From assembly GCA_030549205.1 (NCBI GenBank), contig JAUKTV010000005.1, forward strand, positions 1,240,001-1,304,000: DNA of 64,000 bases, read 5' to 3'. The notes under the pieces were generated by a model that did not search any database, had not been told where the DNA came from, and worked only from the letters and a program-made list of their open reading frames with translations. The DNA is from Apiosordaria backusii. Taxonomy: Eukaryota; Ascomycota; Sordariomycetes; Sordariales; Lasiosphaeriaceae. Positions 10,863-20,560 of the stretch are shown piece by piece. Each line of letters opens with the position of its first letter. Within the stretch, counting starts at the first letter, position 1. Position numbers and translations under genes: made by a program.

Positions 10863-11054
10863 ATGCCACCGAACACATCTGCCCCTTCCAAGAATCTGCC
10901 TGTCAGGCAGGCGTCGGCCAATGCCCAGAAAACAGCAACAACCACCGCAAAGAAACCCAAGGGCGCCCTGAAGCAGCTCTCGCCTCCTCCCAAGCTGCCG
11001 GCGGGCTGGAAGGCGCCGAAATGGCCCATCCCGATCAATGTCAGAAATAAATGA
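10863..11054 (+). CDS. Small basic hypothetical protein
   Basis: A 63-residue ORF starting MPPNTSAPSK, rich in Lys, Ala, Thr and Pro, with KLPAGWKAPKWPIPINVRNK at its end. The frame is open further upstream to 10701, but the internal ATG has the better context (CAAAAGATGCC). There is no domain or signal peptide. The lysine/proline composition resembles disordered nucleic-acid-binding tails, but I cannot name a function. It may be a chance ORF. Confidence 0.3.
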   Translation: MPPNTSAPSKNLPVRQASANAQKTATTTAKKPKGALKQLSPPPKLPAGWKAPKWPIPINVRNK

Positions 11055-11176
11055 AAGTGCGGCGCTTGCTTATCTGCGGCGCTCGCTTATCACGCACGTT
11101 ACTCAGGTCCACTTTTTCCATGGCTCCACACCATAGCCCTGGATTCATCTGTCCTGCCGATCTTCCAAGGTCAACA

Positions 11177-12610
11177 TCATTCCTCGTCGCTGCTCTTCCT
11201 CTTCCTCTTCCTCTTCGGAGTCTCTTCCAGAAGGATATCCAAGGACTTGCGGATCTCTTCCAGCCGCCTACCCTTGCCCCAGTCTAGGATGTTGCGGACG
11301 TATTTGCGGAACTTGATATAATCCTGAGGCTTCTGAAGCGTGAACACATCGACATTCGCCATATAGTAGTCCAGCTCGCTTTGCTTCCATGAGATATACA
11401 GTCGCGCCTCCGTACCGCTCATGGCAATGCTAAATGCAGCACTATTAATCGGATGGACTGTGTCGCTCTTGCACTCCCATGTTAAACGACGGTTGAGGGT
11501 TTCGGCGATATTGACACAGGATGCAGAGCCCCCAAGGCATTGGTTTGTCGCGACCCATAAACTGCCGGTTCCAGATGGACCATCTCCTGTAAACTCGACA
11601 ACGAGGAAGGGGTACAGCAGGCCCGGCGAGTTTGCCATAGGTTCAGTCCCCATGGACCTCAGCTGGGTCAGGTGCTGAGGAAAGCCGTTCTCCTCCTGGT
11701 ATCCATAGAGTATGTCTGGCACCGGGTTGCTGACTTTGGGACCGGACCATGTGCTGGGGACGGTGTACTTGGCCATCGGCTGTTTGTAGCTGCATTGTAG
11801 GATGTCTGTTGAGTGCATGAAAGGGAAAACATTGATTCTGAAATAGCTTTCCACTTGGGATTCTTCAGCCCCCATCCATGACAGGGCAGCCAGGTCAGAG
11901 TCCTGTCTGACATCCTCTAGCGATGGGCCAGGAGAATCACGATCCTTGCGTATATTGTTGATAAGACTAGCAATATCCTCCGGAAATTCTTGATTTGGGG
12001 GGCGCATGTGGATGTTGTTCGAAGCCAGGGTCAGACGGCGGTATTGGGGGCTCTCGACGAGGCTTTCCCTCTGCGGTCCTGAAGAGGATCTAGTGCTCCT
12101 CGAGACAAGAACCGCTGAAGCGGACATCGGCGGCACCGTAGAGCCATTGGTATCCCGTGTGGAACTTATCACTGGTGCCGATCTGCTGCCGGACCGGGAG
12201 CGTGAATCTCGGTCGGACCCAACAGATTCGAGCCACTTAAGAATAAGGCTGTGCTCCGAATTGGCGCGAGGACTTGGCTGGAAGGGACCGACAAACTTCT
12301 CGGGAAATGAGGCGTACGGAGGGTTCGGTTTTGGATGCTGGAGCTCTGCCATTAGCACTTGATCCCATAGAGTCGTGTGCTGTCGTACCTTGTCTGCAGG
12401 TTGAGCTCCTTCGCCCTCGACTTCGGGTCGCTGCGTGTTCGTCAATCCGGCCTTCTTCGTAGGCGACTGATCGATCTCGTCTGCGTCCTGAGGGAGCCCC
12501 GCTACCACTGGAGATGGTATGGCGGCAGCGTTGAGCCGCTGTTCTTGCAAGCGCTTGAGTAGTCTCGCAGAGCGTCTGGGTGGTGCGTTGGAGACCCCCT
12601 TGGTCATCAT
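11177..12610 (-). CDS. DUF7924-type (PD-(D/E)XK-like) fungal protein
   Basis: A 477-residue protein without introns. The N-terminal about 240 residues are Ser/Arg/Pro-rich and disordered, with a basic stretch (RRSARLLKRLQEQR) that could serve nuclear import. The C-terminal domain (about 250-450) has the layout of the fungal DUF7924 family, a PD-(D/E)XK nuclease-fold group: PVPDILYGY with Asp299, a short insert, then LLYPFLVVEFTGDG with Glu339, and TNQCLGGSA. The lysine normally two residues after the Glu is Thr341, so the catalytic triad appears incomplete. The C terminus is very basic (KRKRKRKSS). ATG at 12610 or 12607 is possible. Confidence 0.75.
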   Translation of the reverse strand: MMTKGVSNAPPRRSARLLKRLQEQRLNAAAIPSPVVAGLPQDADEIDQSPTKKAGLTNTQRPEVEGEGAQPADKVRQHTTLWDQVLMAELQHPKPNPPYASFPEKFVGPFQPSPRANSEHSLILKWLESVGSDRDSRSRSGSRSAPVISSTRDTNGSTVPPMSASAVLVSRSTRSSSGPQRESLVESPQYRRLTLASNNIHMRPPNQEFPEDIASLINNIRKDRDSPGPSLEDVRQDSDLAALSWMGAEESQVESYFRINVFPFMHSTDILQCSYKQPMAKYTVPSTWSGPKVSNPVPDILYGYQEENGFPQHLTQLRSMGTEPMANSPGLLYPFLVVEFTGDGPSGTGSLWVATNQCLGGSASCVNIAETLNRRLTWECKSDTVHPINSAAFSIAMSGTEARLYISWKQSELDYYMANVDVFTLQKPQDYIKFRKYVRNILDWGKGRRLEEIRKSLDILLEETPKRKRKRKSSDEE

Positions 12611-13218
12611 GGAAATGCTCAGTGTGCTTGGAGGGAGAGATTATTTGTATCAGCGCCCAGGCTGGCCGACCACAGAGGCATGGGGTGCGTCAGAATGGTT
12701 GGCTGTTGACGGGTGAGCGCGTGAAGAATGAAGCCTCGTTGATTCGCCGGCGTCAATGATAAAGGATAGGGCGTCTTTGTGACTCTGGTTTGTCTGGCTT
12801 AAAGGCTCAGGCCGGATCCAGATGACTGAAAGGAAGGCCTGGGGCAGTGAGATCAAAGGAGTCTCAACCTTTAACCTGAGGGTTAGGGCGCCACTTAAAC
12901 GACTGATATGCAATCGGCACTGAGGCTGCGCAAGGCGTGCAAAACATTGCCTGGTTACTCGGAAGTCGACCGCAGTAACATTCGATATTTATGGAGGCGT
13001 AACTTACACATGTCCTTGAGAAATTGTGATATGCAGCTCTGATTGCCAGGCGTTCAGTCTCAGTGCTCAGACCAGCCCAGCGCTGTTGGACCCTTTGCCC
13101 CACCGCCCCACATCCCCCTTAAACCGGCCAATCAGAACCCACCCACAAAATCAGCGCCAGCTGGTCTAAGTCCCCAATGCACATTTTTAGACTTAATGGC
13201 CTACCATACTACCTTTTA
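12611..13218. promoter_or_regulatory. Upstream region of the DUF7924-type gene
   Basis: GC-moderate DNA with no supportable ORF. Near 13068-13140 it contains short segments (a CTCAGACCAG...CGCTGTTG pair and a CCGGCCAATCAGAA box). These recur, partly inverted, near 14575-14620, on the far side of the palindromic array, hinting that both belong to one element. Confidence 0.4.
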
Positions 13219-13240
13219 CATAGTCTCAGTAGCTCAGACC
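13219..13240 (+). repeat. 22-bp inverted repeat, left copy
   Basis: This 22-bp segment, beginning CATAGTCTCAG, is matched perfectly in reverse complement at 14649-14670. The two copies bracket the AT-rich block and the palindromic array. No target-site duplication is seen next to them. Confidence 0.75.
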
Positions 13241-13750
13241 TTCTCTTCAACCCCAGTTAGGCTGCACAAGCCACTTGCATATATAAGTAGGCCCCAGATA
13301 CATCTCTCAGAAAAGATCTGAGAACCCAAGTAGATTTTTGGACGAAAATAGGCCGACTCCCATACAAATAAAAACTTACTTTTTTAATATATCCTTAAAT
13401 TCAACCACAACCAAAATAGTCACAATAGTGTACCTTGTATTAAAATAAAGCCCTGCTTCTTAGTTATATTATAGTACTTGTCTTAATATTATAGCAATTA
13501 TATTCGATTTTTAATCGAATTAATAAAACTCAAAAGAAAATAGGCCAAAATGATGATTTTTTTAATATACAAAAGATGACTCATGCTAACTTTTTTAATA
13601 TAATATATATAATAAAAGTAATTATATGCTGAAGATAGTCTTAAAAAGGGCTCTTTCAGCTATATTTTATATTCTTTATACTAGTTATATTAGCCGAGTA
13701 GTGACTTAAAAGGTTTTTTTATTTATATCATATATATATATATCTACACT
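13241..13750. repeat. AT-rich, RIP-like block 2
   Basis: From about 13320 to 13750 the sequence becomes strongly AT-rich, with TTTTTTAATATA motifs repeated near 13380, 13558 and 13590. No coding signal remains. It directly precedes the palindromic array and lies within the 22-bp inverted repeats. Confidence 0.5.
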
Positions 13751-13761
13751 TTCTATACTAC

Positions 13762-14513
13762 AGGTCGGCCAATTGAGTCACAATTTAAACCAAAATTACA
13801 CAATAGTATAAAACTATATAGACCATACTGCTGTGTAATTTTGGTCCCAATTGTGGCCCAATTGGCCGACCTGCAGTGTGGAAAGTGTAGATATATATAC
13901 AGTATATACACACTTCACACCACACCACTCGGCCAATATGGCCACCACTGGGACCAAATTTACACAGTGGTATAGGACCATACTGCTATGTAATTTTGGT
14001 CCCAATGGTGGCCATATTGGCCGACCTGCAGTGTGGAAAGTGTACGGTAGATATATATACAATATATACATACTTCACACCACACCACTCGGCCAATATG
14101 GCCACCACTGCGGCCAGATTTAGACAGTGGAATAGGACCATATAGACCATACTGCTATGTAATCTTGGTCCCAATGGTGGCCATATTGGCCGAGCTGTGG
14201 TGCAGGATATCTAGTATATACCTGTATATATCGATACTTTCTACACCACCACTCGGCCAATTAGGCCACAATTAGGACCAAAATTACACAGCAATATGGT
14301 CTATATGGTCCTATACCACTGTGTAAATTTGGTCCCAGTGGTGGCCATATTGGCCGAGTGGTGTGGTGTGAAGTGTGTATATACTGTATATATATCTACG
14401 CTTTCCACACTGCAGGTCGGCCAATTGGGCCACAATTGGGACCAAAATTACACAGCAGTATGGTCTATATAGTCTTATACTATTGTGTAATTTTGGTCCC
14501 AATTAGCCCAGTT
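13762..14513. repeat. Large palindromic/tandem array
   Basis: Segments 13789-13982 and 14304-14497 are 194-bp arms that are reverse complements with only a few mismatches. The 321-bp middle is built from further direct and inverted copies of the same modules. Modules include GGCCAATATGGCCACC, TTTTGGTCCCAATGGTGG, CTGCAGTGTGGAAAGTGTA, a TATATATAC box and ACTTCACACCACACCACTCG. Direct copies start at about 13829, 13981 and 14149 (period roughly 150-170 bp). It has no protein-coding content and would form large cruciform or hairpin structures. Confidence 0.85.
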
Positions 14514-14648
14514 CTTGACCTACAGGCCAAGTTGTATGACTATTTTGTTCCAAAATTCCACTTCGGTCCTCAGACCAGTTGTCGCTGTTGTGTGGTGTGG
14601 GCTTCTGATTGGCCGGCTGTGGTGGAGCCCAGGGTACATCGACGAACT

Positions 14649-14670
14649 GGTCTGAGCTACTGAGACTATG
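14649..14670 (-). repeat. 22-bp inverted repeat, right copy
   Basis: Perfect reverse complement of 13219-13240. Together they delimit a segment of about 1.45 kb that could be a foldback or MITE-like non-autonomous element; the lack of a flanking duplication leaves this open. Confidence 0.75.
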
Positions 14671-15115
14671 CTGTTGAGATTTGTTGACCGAGAACGGGTG
14701 TTTAAAGGTAATGGATGGAGGCAAGAGAAGGGTTCAAGGGGATGTCTGTTTGTTGCAATATATATCGGATAGCCAAATAAAGAATGAAAACAGTAGTGTG
14801 TAGTGTAAACTGCTGCAACAAGCTCCAGATGTGGAGATAAGGTAGAAAGGATGCAAACAAAAGGCCTGCTGCTGGGCCATTGGCAAGTGAATAGGTACCT
14901 ACCTACCTAGCTACCTCTGTCAGTTCAATAAACACTAAAAGTCAAAGCCATCAAATAAATTCTACAGGTTCGTTGCAACTTCCAGGTTCTTATCACGAAC
15001 AAAACGAAGAAGGTCATTGAGAGTAAGGGAGTGACAAGTGAAACAAGTAGGTCAATACCATCGTATTGTTTTTGGCTTCATTCAGCAGATAATCATTCGT
15101 ACTGATCTGGTTGTT
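14671..15115. other. Intergenic 3' region
   Basis: Downstream of the monooxygenase gene. It contains a GGTACCTACCTACCTAGCTACC tract near 14895-14917 and otherwise nothing I can support. Confidence 0.4.
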
Positions 15116-16450
15116 TCAAGCAAAGAAACGATTGTCAGGCCTTGGCAATCCAAGATGCTCCCTCAATGTGCTCCCCTCGTACTCTGTCCTGAACAAGCCC
15201 CGTTTTTGAAGCTCAGGAACCAGCCTCTGGGTGACATCGTCTATCCCTTGTGGTACGAAAGGAAAGGTGATAGTAAAACCGTCTGCAGCTCCCTTTTCCA
15301 GCCATTCTTCCATTTCGTCTGCAATGCTTTCCGGAGTACCAACGAACGCCAGCCCGGCGTACCCTCCGTATCTCTGCGCAAGCTGTCTGACAGTCAGGCC
15401 TTCATCCCTTGCCAACTTGATGACGCCTGCCCTCCCTGTCTTGCTGGCGTTGGTGTCAGGAATATCTTCTGGCAAGGGGCCATTAGGATCAAACCCTGAA
15501 GCATCACTCCCAAGAGCAATAGAGAGTGAAGCAATTGCGCTGTCGTAATGCACCAAGCTATCAAGCTGCAATCTCTTCTCTTTTGCCTCCTGGACCGTGC
15601 CCCCAACAATCACCAACGCAGCTGGCAAGATCTTGAGGTGGTCCCTACTTCTTCCATACTTCTCCGCACGCCTCTTGATATCCTCATACAGTTCTTTCGC
15701 GGCGTTGATATCCCTCGGTGAACAGAACACCGCCTCGGCTGTCTCAGCCGCAAGCTGCTTACCCGGCTCTGACTGCCCAGCCTGGACAATCACCGGCCAC
15801 CCTTGCACCGGTCTCGCAATATTCAACGGTCCCCTCACTTTGAGATTCTCTCCTTTATGATCAAGCACGTGGAGCTTGGATGGATCAAAGTAGATCCCCG
15901 ACTCTTGACTCCGAGAGGCAAACGCGTCATCGGCGAAGCTATCCCACAACCCAGTGACAACCTCGTAGAACTCTCTCGCTCGCTTGTACCGCTCGGCGTG
16001 GTCAACGTGCTCCTCCAACCCAAAATTCTTGGCGGACTCTGGGTTGGCAGTAGTGACGATGTTCCAGGCTGCTCTGCCGGAAGAGAGGTGGTCCAAACTG
16101 GCAAAGCGGCGTGCTACGTGGTAGGGTTCATCAAATGTGGTCGAGGCTGTAGCTGCCAGACCTATCTTTTCTGTGACGACGGAAAGTGCGGACAGAAGGG
16201 TAAAAGGCTCGAAAGAAGTGACGGTGTGTGATCGCTGGAGGGCCTCGATAGGCATGTTCAGGACGGCAAGATGATCAGCCATGAAGAAGGCGTCAAACTT
16301 GGCGGCTTCGAGTTTTTGAATGAAGGACTTGAGATTCGGGAGGGAGAAGTTGGCGTCGGGGACAGCACCGGGGTAGCGCCATGCTCCTGTGTGGAGCGAG
16401 ACGGGGCGCATGAAGGCTGTGAGGTGAAGCTTTTTCTTGGGGGCAGCCAT
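15116..16450 (-). CDS. NtaA/SnaA/DszA-family FMN-dependent monooxygenase
   Basis: A 444-residue intronless flavin monooxygenase of the bacterial-luciferase-like superfamily, in the branch with nitrilotriacetate monooxygenase component A, SnaA and DszA. These enzymes use FMNH2 supplied by a separate reductase. Diagnostic features are the N-terminal LTAFMRPVSLHTGAWRYP, FDAFFMADHLAV, a conserved DHLSSGRAAWNIVTTANPES segment, ERYKRAREFYEVVTGLWDS, and RPVQGWPVIVQAGQSEPGK binding the flavin phosphate. ATG at 16450 (MAAPKKK) is preferred; the frame is open 22 residues further but that start is non-ATG-like. No signal peptide, so cytosolic or peroxisomal. Fungal members probably arose by transfer from bacteria; substrate unknown. 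Confidence 0.9.
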   Translation of the reverse strand: MAAPKKKLHLTAFMRPVSLHTGAWRYPGAVPDANFSLPNLKSFIQKLEAAKFDAFFMADHLAVLNMPIEALQRSHTVTSFEPFTLLSALSVVTEKIGLAATASTTFDEPYHVARRFASLDHLSSGRAAWNIVTTANPESAKNFGLEEHVDHAERYKRAREFYEVVTGLWDSFADDAFASRSQESGIYFDPSKLHVLDHKGENLKVRGPLNIARPVQGWPVIVQAGQSEPGKQLAAETAEAVFCSPRDINAAKELYEDIKRRAEKYGRSRDHLKILPAALVIVGGTVQEAKEKRLQLDSLVHYDSAIASLSIALGSDASGFDPNGPLPEDIPDTNASKTGRAGVIKLARDEGLTVRQLAQRYGGYAGLAFVGTPESIADEMEEWLEKGAADGFTITFPFVPQGIDDVTQRLVPELQKRGLFRTEYEGSTLREHLGLPRPDNRFFA

Positions 16451-16843
16451 GATGGAAGGTTCAGAGGGACTTAGTGATCCTCGGCAAAGAAGAAAACTCA
16501 ATGTCAGATATACCATATGCAGAGTTCTTTAAAGTTAACATATACATCAACTTATCTCCTATGGCCGGATGGGATGGATGACAAATGGCGATGGCGCACG
16601 ATCACGACATCGGTCAGTGGGGTTGCAGATGCACTTAGAATTGCGTCGGTCGTCAAGATGTCAATTCCGGATTAGTTATCATGGCTCGGCATCTTCGGAC
16701 GACTCTGTGCCATCAGTATAATACCACTCAAGTCTGATGTTTACTTCCAACGATGGGGGTTGATGTGGAGTCAGGGGTTCAGGGGTATATTCGGACGCGA
16801 TTGCAGCCTGATGGGCGCGTCTTTTTCATCACGCATCAGCAAA
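16451..16843. promoter_or_regulatory. Divergent promoter region
   Basis: About 390 bp between the monooxygenase start (minus) and the YdeI/OmdA-type gene (plus). No recognised operator. Confidence 0.4.
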
Positions 16844-17593
16844 ATGAGGTCGACACGAAGTCGCACCGCGGCAGCAAAGGCCTTGCAATCGGTCTCAGAG
16901 GCCTCGTCAGCTGCAATGATGCCGTTGAAAGCAACACCAGCGCGGGCCAAAACAAACGCAACAAAAGCAGAACCCAAAATCCCCACCAAAGCAGCTCCAA
17001 AGCCAGCTCAAACCCCACCGCTAACCCCAACCCCGGCAACCCTCCCTTTCCCTACGGCCGCCTCGTTCACTACCTGGCTAGCAACGAACCACTTCATAAC
17101 TCCCCTCGGTATCTGGCTCAAGATCTCCAAGAAAAACTCGAACATCCCCTCCATCTCCTACGACGAAGCCATCGACTGCGCGTTGTGCTACGGCTGGATC
17201 GACGGCCAGCGCAAAGGTCTCGATACCGTCTACTTCCTCCAGCGCTTCACTCCACGCAGAAAGAACAGCATGTGGTCCAAGCGCAACGTCGACAAAGTCG
17301 CGGTCCTGACCAAGGAGGGAAGGATGACAGAGGCGGGACTGGCAGAGGTTGAGAGGGCACAAAAGGATGGGCGTTGGGAAAGAGCTTATGATGGCGCTAG
17401 TATGATGGAGATGCCGGAAGACTTTGGGACAGCATTGGCGGAGAATGAGAAGGCGAAGGGGTTCTGGGAGGGGCTGGGGAAGACGAAGCGGTATGCCTTT
17501 CTGTTCAGGCTGGCGACAGCCAAGAGGCCAGAGACGAGGAAGAGGAAGATTGGGGAGTTTGTGGCGTTGTTGGGGGAGTGGAAGACATTGTGA
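16844..17593 (+). CDS. YdeI/OmpD-associated (OmdA) family protein
   Basis: A 249-residue protein. The first about 75 residues are basic and Ala/Pro/Lys/Thr-rich (possibly a linker or targeting segment). The rest matches the YdeI/OmdA family: SFTTWLATNHFITPLGIWLKI, SYDEAIDCALCYGWIDGQRK, FLQRFTPRRKNSMWSKRNV, and a C-terminal helical region with KRYAFLFRLATAKRPETRKR. The biochemical role of the family is not established; bacterial members were linked to stress and peptide resistance. I chose the ATG at 16844 because the upstream in-frame residues are poorly family-like; ATGs at 16811 and 16763 are alternatives. Confidence 0.85.
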   Translation: MRSTRSRTAAAKALQSVSEASSAAMMPLKATPARAKTNATKAEPKIPTKAAPKPAQTPPLTPTPATLPFPTAASFTTWLATNHFITPLGIWLKISKKNSNIPSISYDEAIDCALCYGWIDGQRKGLDTVYFLQRFTPRRKNSMWSKRNVDKVAVLTKEGRMTEAGLAEVERAQKDGRWERAYDGASMMEMPEDFGTALAENEKAKGFWEGLGKTKRYAFLFRLATAKRPETRKRKIGEFVALLGEWKTL

Positions 17594-17863
17594 TGGACGA
17601 TACGACACTGAAACAACGATCACTTCGCGCTTCGACCAGAAGGTTACCACGACCAGCGTAGTGCTATTATGTACCCGAGTAACGACCGACTATCCTACAT
17701 ATTACCGATGTCACCCTGATTAGGTATCACATCCTCCAATCTGACCACAGAAACGAGCGACAGAAAGCCAACGATCTCCGTCTAAAGAATGGATACCAGC
17801 CCCAATATCCTCAACCCTGTCCTCCCCCACTCTAGTTCCGGCATGCGCTAGTCGGCACAGCAT

Positions 17864-18464
17864 TTAGAGGGTAGCCAAGCCGTTGAGGGTCACACGTAGG
17901 TTGTTATAGTCGGCGGCGCTCAAGTTGTCATACAAGAGGCAGTCAGAGCCGCAAGAAATGGGAGGAGGACCACCAGCAGCGTCGCCATCGAGCACAGTCG
18001 CGAGGTTCATGCAGCTGGCAGGAAGGCCCTTGACACGGATACCTAGAACATCAAATCATCAGCTCTGCTCGGTTAGCAGCAAGTCTTTTGCAACACTCAC
18101 CATTGTTCTCCACCGGTCCGGCAAGGTCAATGGTCTTGCCGTTGATGTCAGTGAAGCACCTGTCGAACTCTTGTTGAGGCACGCCCTCGGGGGCAGTGGG
18201 AGCTGTTGCCTGGCGGCCAGTGAGGATGGGGCGCGCCTTGACCATGCGTGCGCGGACACCAGACAGATCGCGGCGCTTGTCCTCGGTGCAGTCCCCCAGC
18301 GTGCACGCCAGAATGACGCCGGTAACCTCGATGCCGAAGCCCGCGACGGCGCCGACGACAGTGAGGATGGGACCGAGGAAGACCGGGGGACACTGGACCT
18401 GCTGGACCGAAATGTAGCTGACGGCGAGGGCGACACCGATGGCCTTGGCAGTGAAGGAAGGCAT
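17864..18464 (-). CDS. Small hydrophobic secreted or membrane protein (2 exons)
   Basis: CDS is complement(join(17864..18042,18101..18464)), 180 aa. The 58-nt intron 18043-18100 has GTGAGT, a CTAAC branch site and TAG. The N terminus (MPSFTAKAIGVALAVSYISV) looks like a signal peptide. It is followed by a second Gly/Val/Ile-rich hydrophobic stretch (PILTVVGAVAGFGIEVTGVI), flanked by cysteines (CPPVF and CTLGDC). The rest is polar, with single cysteines (RCFTD, ASCMN, SCGSDC) that could form disulfides. It ends NNLRVTLNGLATL. I do not recognise the family. The in-frame extension upstream of 18464 is not needed. It could be a small secreted effector-like or cell-surface protein. Confidence 0.75.
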
Positions 18465-19387
18465 TTTGCTGGTTGTAGTGGTTAAAAAGGCTGGGCGAAG
18501 ATAAACAGGGGTGGTTCCGTGGATGGAATATGTGCGTATCTGAGGGAGTGTGGTTGAAGGAATGCAAAGTTCAGCTACCGGAGCTGAATGGAATATGTGA
18601 ATGAGTGGGTTGGAGATGTTGTCTTGTCTGAGGAGAGAAGCTGCTTCAGAATCGGGCAGTGAGGCCAAGTTTATACTCGAGCAGCCTCAGCTATTTTCGC
18701 TTTTTTGATACCAGTGAAGGTGGATAAATGCTTCTCTCACGGCCTTGCCTTCACCACCGCCATGTACAACCAACCAAGTGGCCATGTTCGAGAACCACAA
18801 ACTTCAGATACCATAACGAAGGACGTGGTGAAGCTTCTCACGGGTTACAATCCGGTGGTCGAAACCTGCCCGAAGGAGGATCAGTTCGTGCCATCTCTAA
18901 ACGCAGAGGTGTGACTAGTTATGCTGTATTACCATACGACCGAAGGACCTGGCCGCCCACTTATAAGATCTGAGAAGCCAGTGTTGGATCAACTGCCCTG
19001 GCGGTGGCAACGTACTGATTCCAAGTCTGATTGCCCTCAATTTGGCTTTCGGAGGGCAAACAGACTTCTCCCGGGCCAACTCCTCGTTGGATCACCCTTC
19101 ACACACTTGTTCGAGTTGATTTAGTTGCGGTGCTGAATTGCATATTCTTACGCTGTGCTACAAGGGTTGTTTGGGTGTTGATGTTGGAGCATCCTTGCAG
19201 GGCGTCCTTGAAGGATTCCCCGACCGCTTCAGGTCCAGACGTGGCGCGCCGGCAGGTACAAACTGTCAAACCGCGGCGGCACGTCCCCTCCTTAAGCCTT
19301 CAAAGCATTTTTATCTCGACTGAAGGTTTTAACCTGTCAACTTGAACAATAACATCGACCAAAAACGGCAGAAAAGAAACTCTCACC
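18465..19387. promoter_or_regulatory. Divergent intergenic region
   Basis: Separates the small secreted protein gene (minus) from the acyltransferase gene (plus). Only short unsupported ORFs are present. The stretch just upstream of 19388 (GACCAAAAACGGCAGAAAAG) is A-rich, as in many fungal leaders. Confidence 0.4.
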
Positions 19388-20476
19388 ATGGCTTCAAACA
19401 TGGGCTCGACAACCTTAATTCCTTTATGGTCTTTTGTCCTGGCAAGCCTAATTACGGTATGGTCATTAGGCCAAAGACAACGCACCCGAACTTTTTCACT
19501 ACTTCTCATATGGTTACTCAATTTGTTGTCCCTAAAAACCTGCGGCCATTTGACCTTGCCAGGAGGGTTCAACAGCACCTTCGCCGGCCTCATCATCTTT
19601 TCTTTTCTTCACACTCTCAAAATCCTTCTCCTTGACTATCAACCACCGAGATCCTCGGCCTTTGTGGATAGCTACAAACTCTGGAACAATCCCCGAGGGC
19701 TGCAAGCCCACCCGCCATTATCGAACAGGGATTTCTCCAAATCCCGCCTCAGATTCGCCCTACAGCAATCCCTCAAGGTCATCCTCCTCTTCACGGCAGA
19801 CACCTATCTCGTCCAAGGTGTCGTTTCAACCGCGGTCTTCACGGGCGCCAAACCCGATGACTTCTCCCCATATTATGAACTTCTTCTGTTTCAACCGCTC
19901 ACTGGGAAGCAAGTTCTCATCAGAGCTGCAATCTCCGTCAGTTGGATCTGGACGGCATTTTACCTCCTCGAAGCATCACATTGTCTCCTCTCGCTTGTGT
20001 TTGTAGGAGTCTTACGATGGGATGAAGCTGATGAATGGCCTTCTGTCTGGGGTCATTTGGGTAACGCAACGTCTATCAGGGGGTTCTGGGGAAAGGTCTG
20101 GAACAGGATTACTATTCTCACTTTTGCCTTTTATGCTAAATTTATATTGACTGCCTTTGGGTTGGATCAAGGGTCAGGACTCGCCAAGATATTGATACCT
20201 TTTCTGATCTTCTTCATCTCGGGGTTGTCGCATAGTTTGGGTGGGTGGGCTGTGGGTGATGCAGCGTTAGGGAGGGATGTGTTGTTCTTTATGTTGAATT
20301 TCCTGGCTTGTGCTGGCGAGACGTGGGTTGGGAAGACGAGAAGCTGGAAGAACTTCAAGAGGGGGGTGCCGACTTGGGTGATGAAGACTGCTGGCGCTGT
20401 GTACTTGTTCGGGTTCTTCTTCATGGTGGTGCCATTGTGGATGTATCCAAAAATCTATGGGGCGTTGGGCTTGTAG
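19388..20476 (+). CDS. Wax-synthase-domain membrane acyltransferase
   Basis: A 362-residue polytopic membrane protein with about seven to eight hydrophobic segments. It matches the wax-synthase/MBOAT-like acyltransferase family common in filamentous fungi, including O-acetyltransferases of secondary metabolism. Supporting motifs are WNNPRGLQ, DEWPSVWGHLGNATSIRGFW followed by WNRI (the conserved R-x-FW region), and the membrane histidine motif FFISGLSHSLGGWAVG, where His is the likely catalytic residue. There is no intron. The acceptor substrate is unknown, and I see no neighbouring backbone synthase that would place it in a secondary-metabolite cluster. Confidence 0.85.
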   Translation: MASNMGSTTLIPLWSFVLASLITVWSLGQRQRTRTFSLLLIWLLNLLSLKTCGHLTLPGGFNSTFAGLIIFSFLHTLKILLLDYQPPRSSAFVDSYKLWNNPRGLQAHPPLSNRDFSKSRLRFALQQSLKVILLFTADTYLVQGVVSTAVFTGAKPDDFSPYYELLLFQPLTGKQVLIRAAISVSWIWTAFYLLEASHCLLSLVFVGVLRWDEADEWPSVWGHLGNATSIRGFWGKVWNRITILTFAFYAKFILTAFGLDQGSGLAKILIPFLIFFISGLSHSLGGWAVGDAALGRDVLFFMLNFLACAGETWVGKTRSWKNFKRGVPTWVMKTAGAVYLFGFFFMVVPLWMYPKIYGALGL

Positions 20477-20560
20477 CAGATGTTGAGGAGACATCAAAGG
20501 GGTTCGAGGATCACAAGGAAAATATTACAAGACTAATACTACAATTTCGAAGCCGGGGTT

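Noticed and set aside
13219..14670. Calling the 22-bp inverted repeats the ends of a Tc1/mariner-type transposon
   Set aside because: No TA or other target duplication flanks them and no transposase is present, so they are reported only as inverted repeats.
15116..20476. Reading the monooxygenase, acyltransferase and nearby genes as a secondary-metabolite cluster
   Set aside because: No polyketide synthase, NRPS, terpene cyclase or cluster regulator is present between or beside them.
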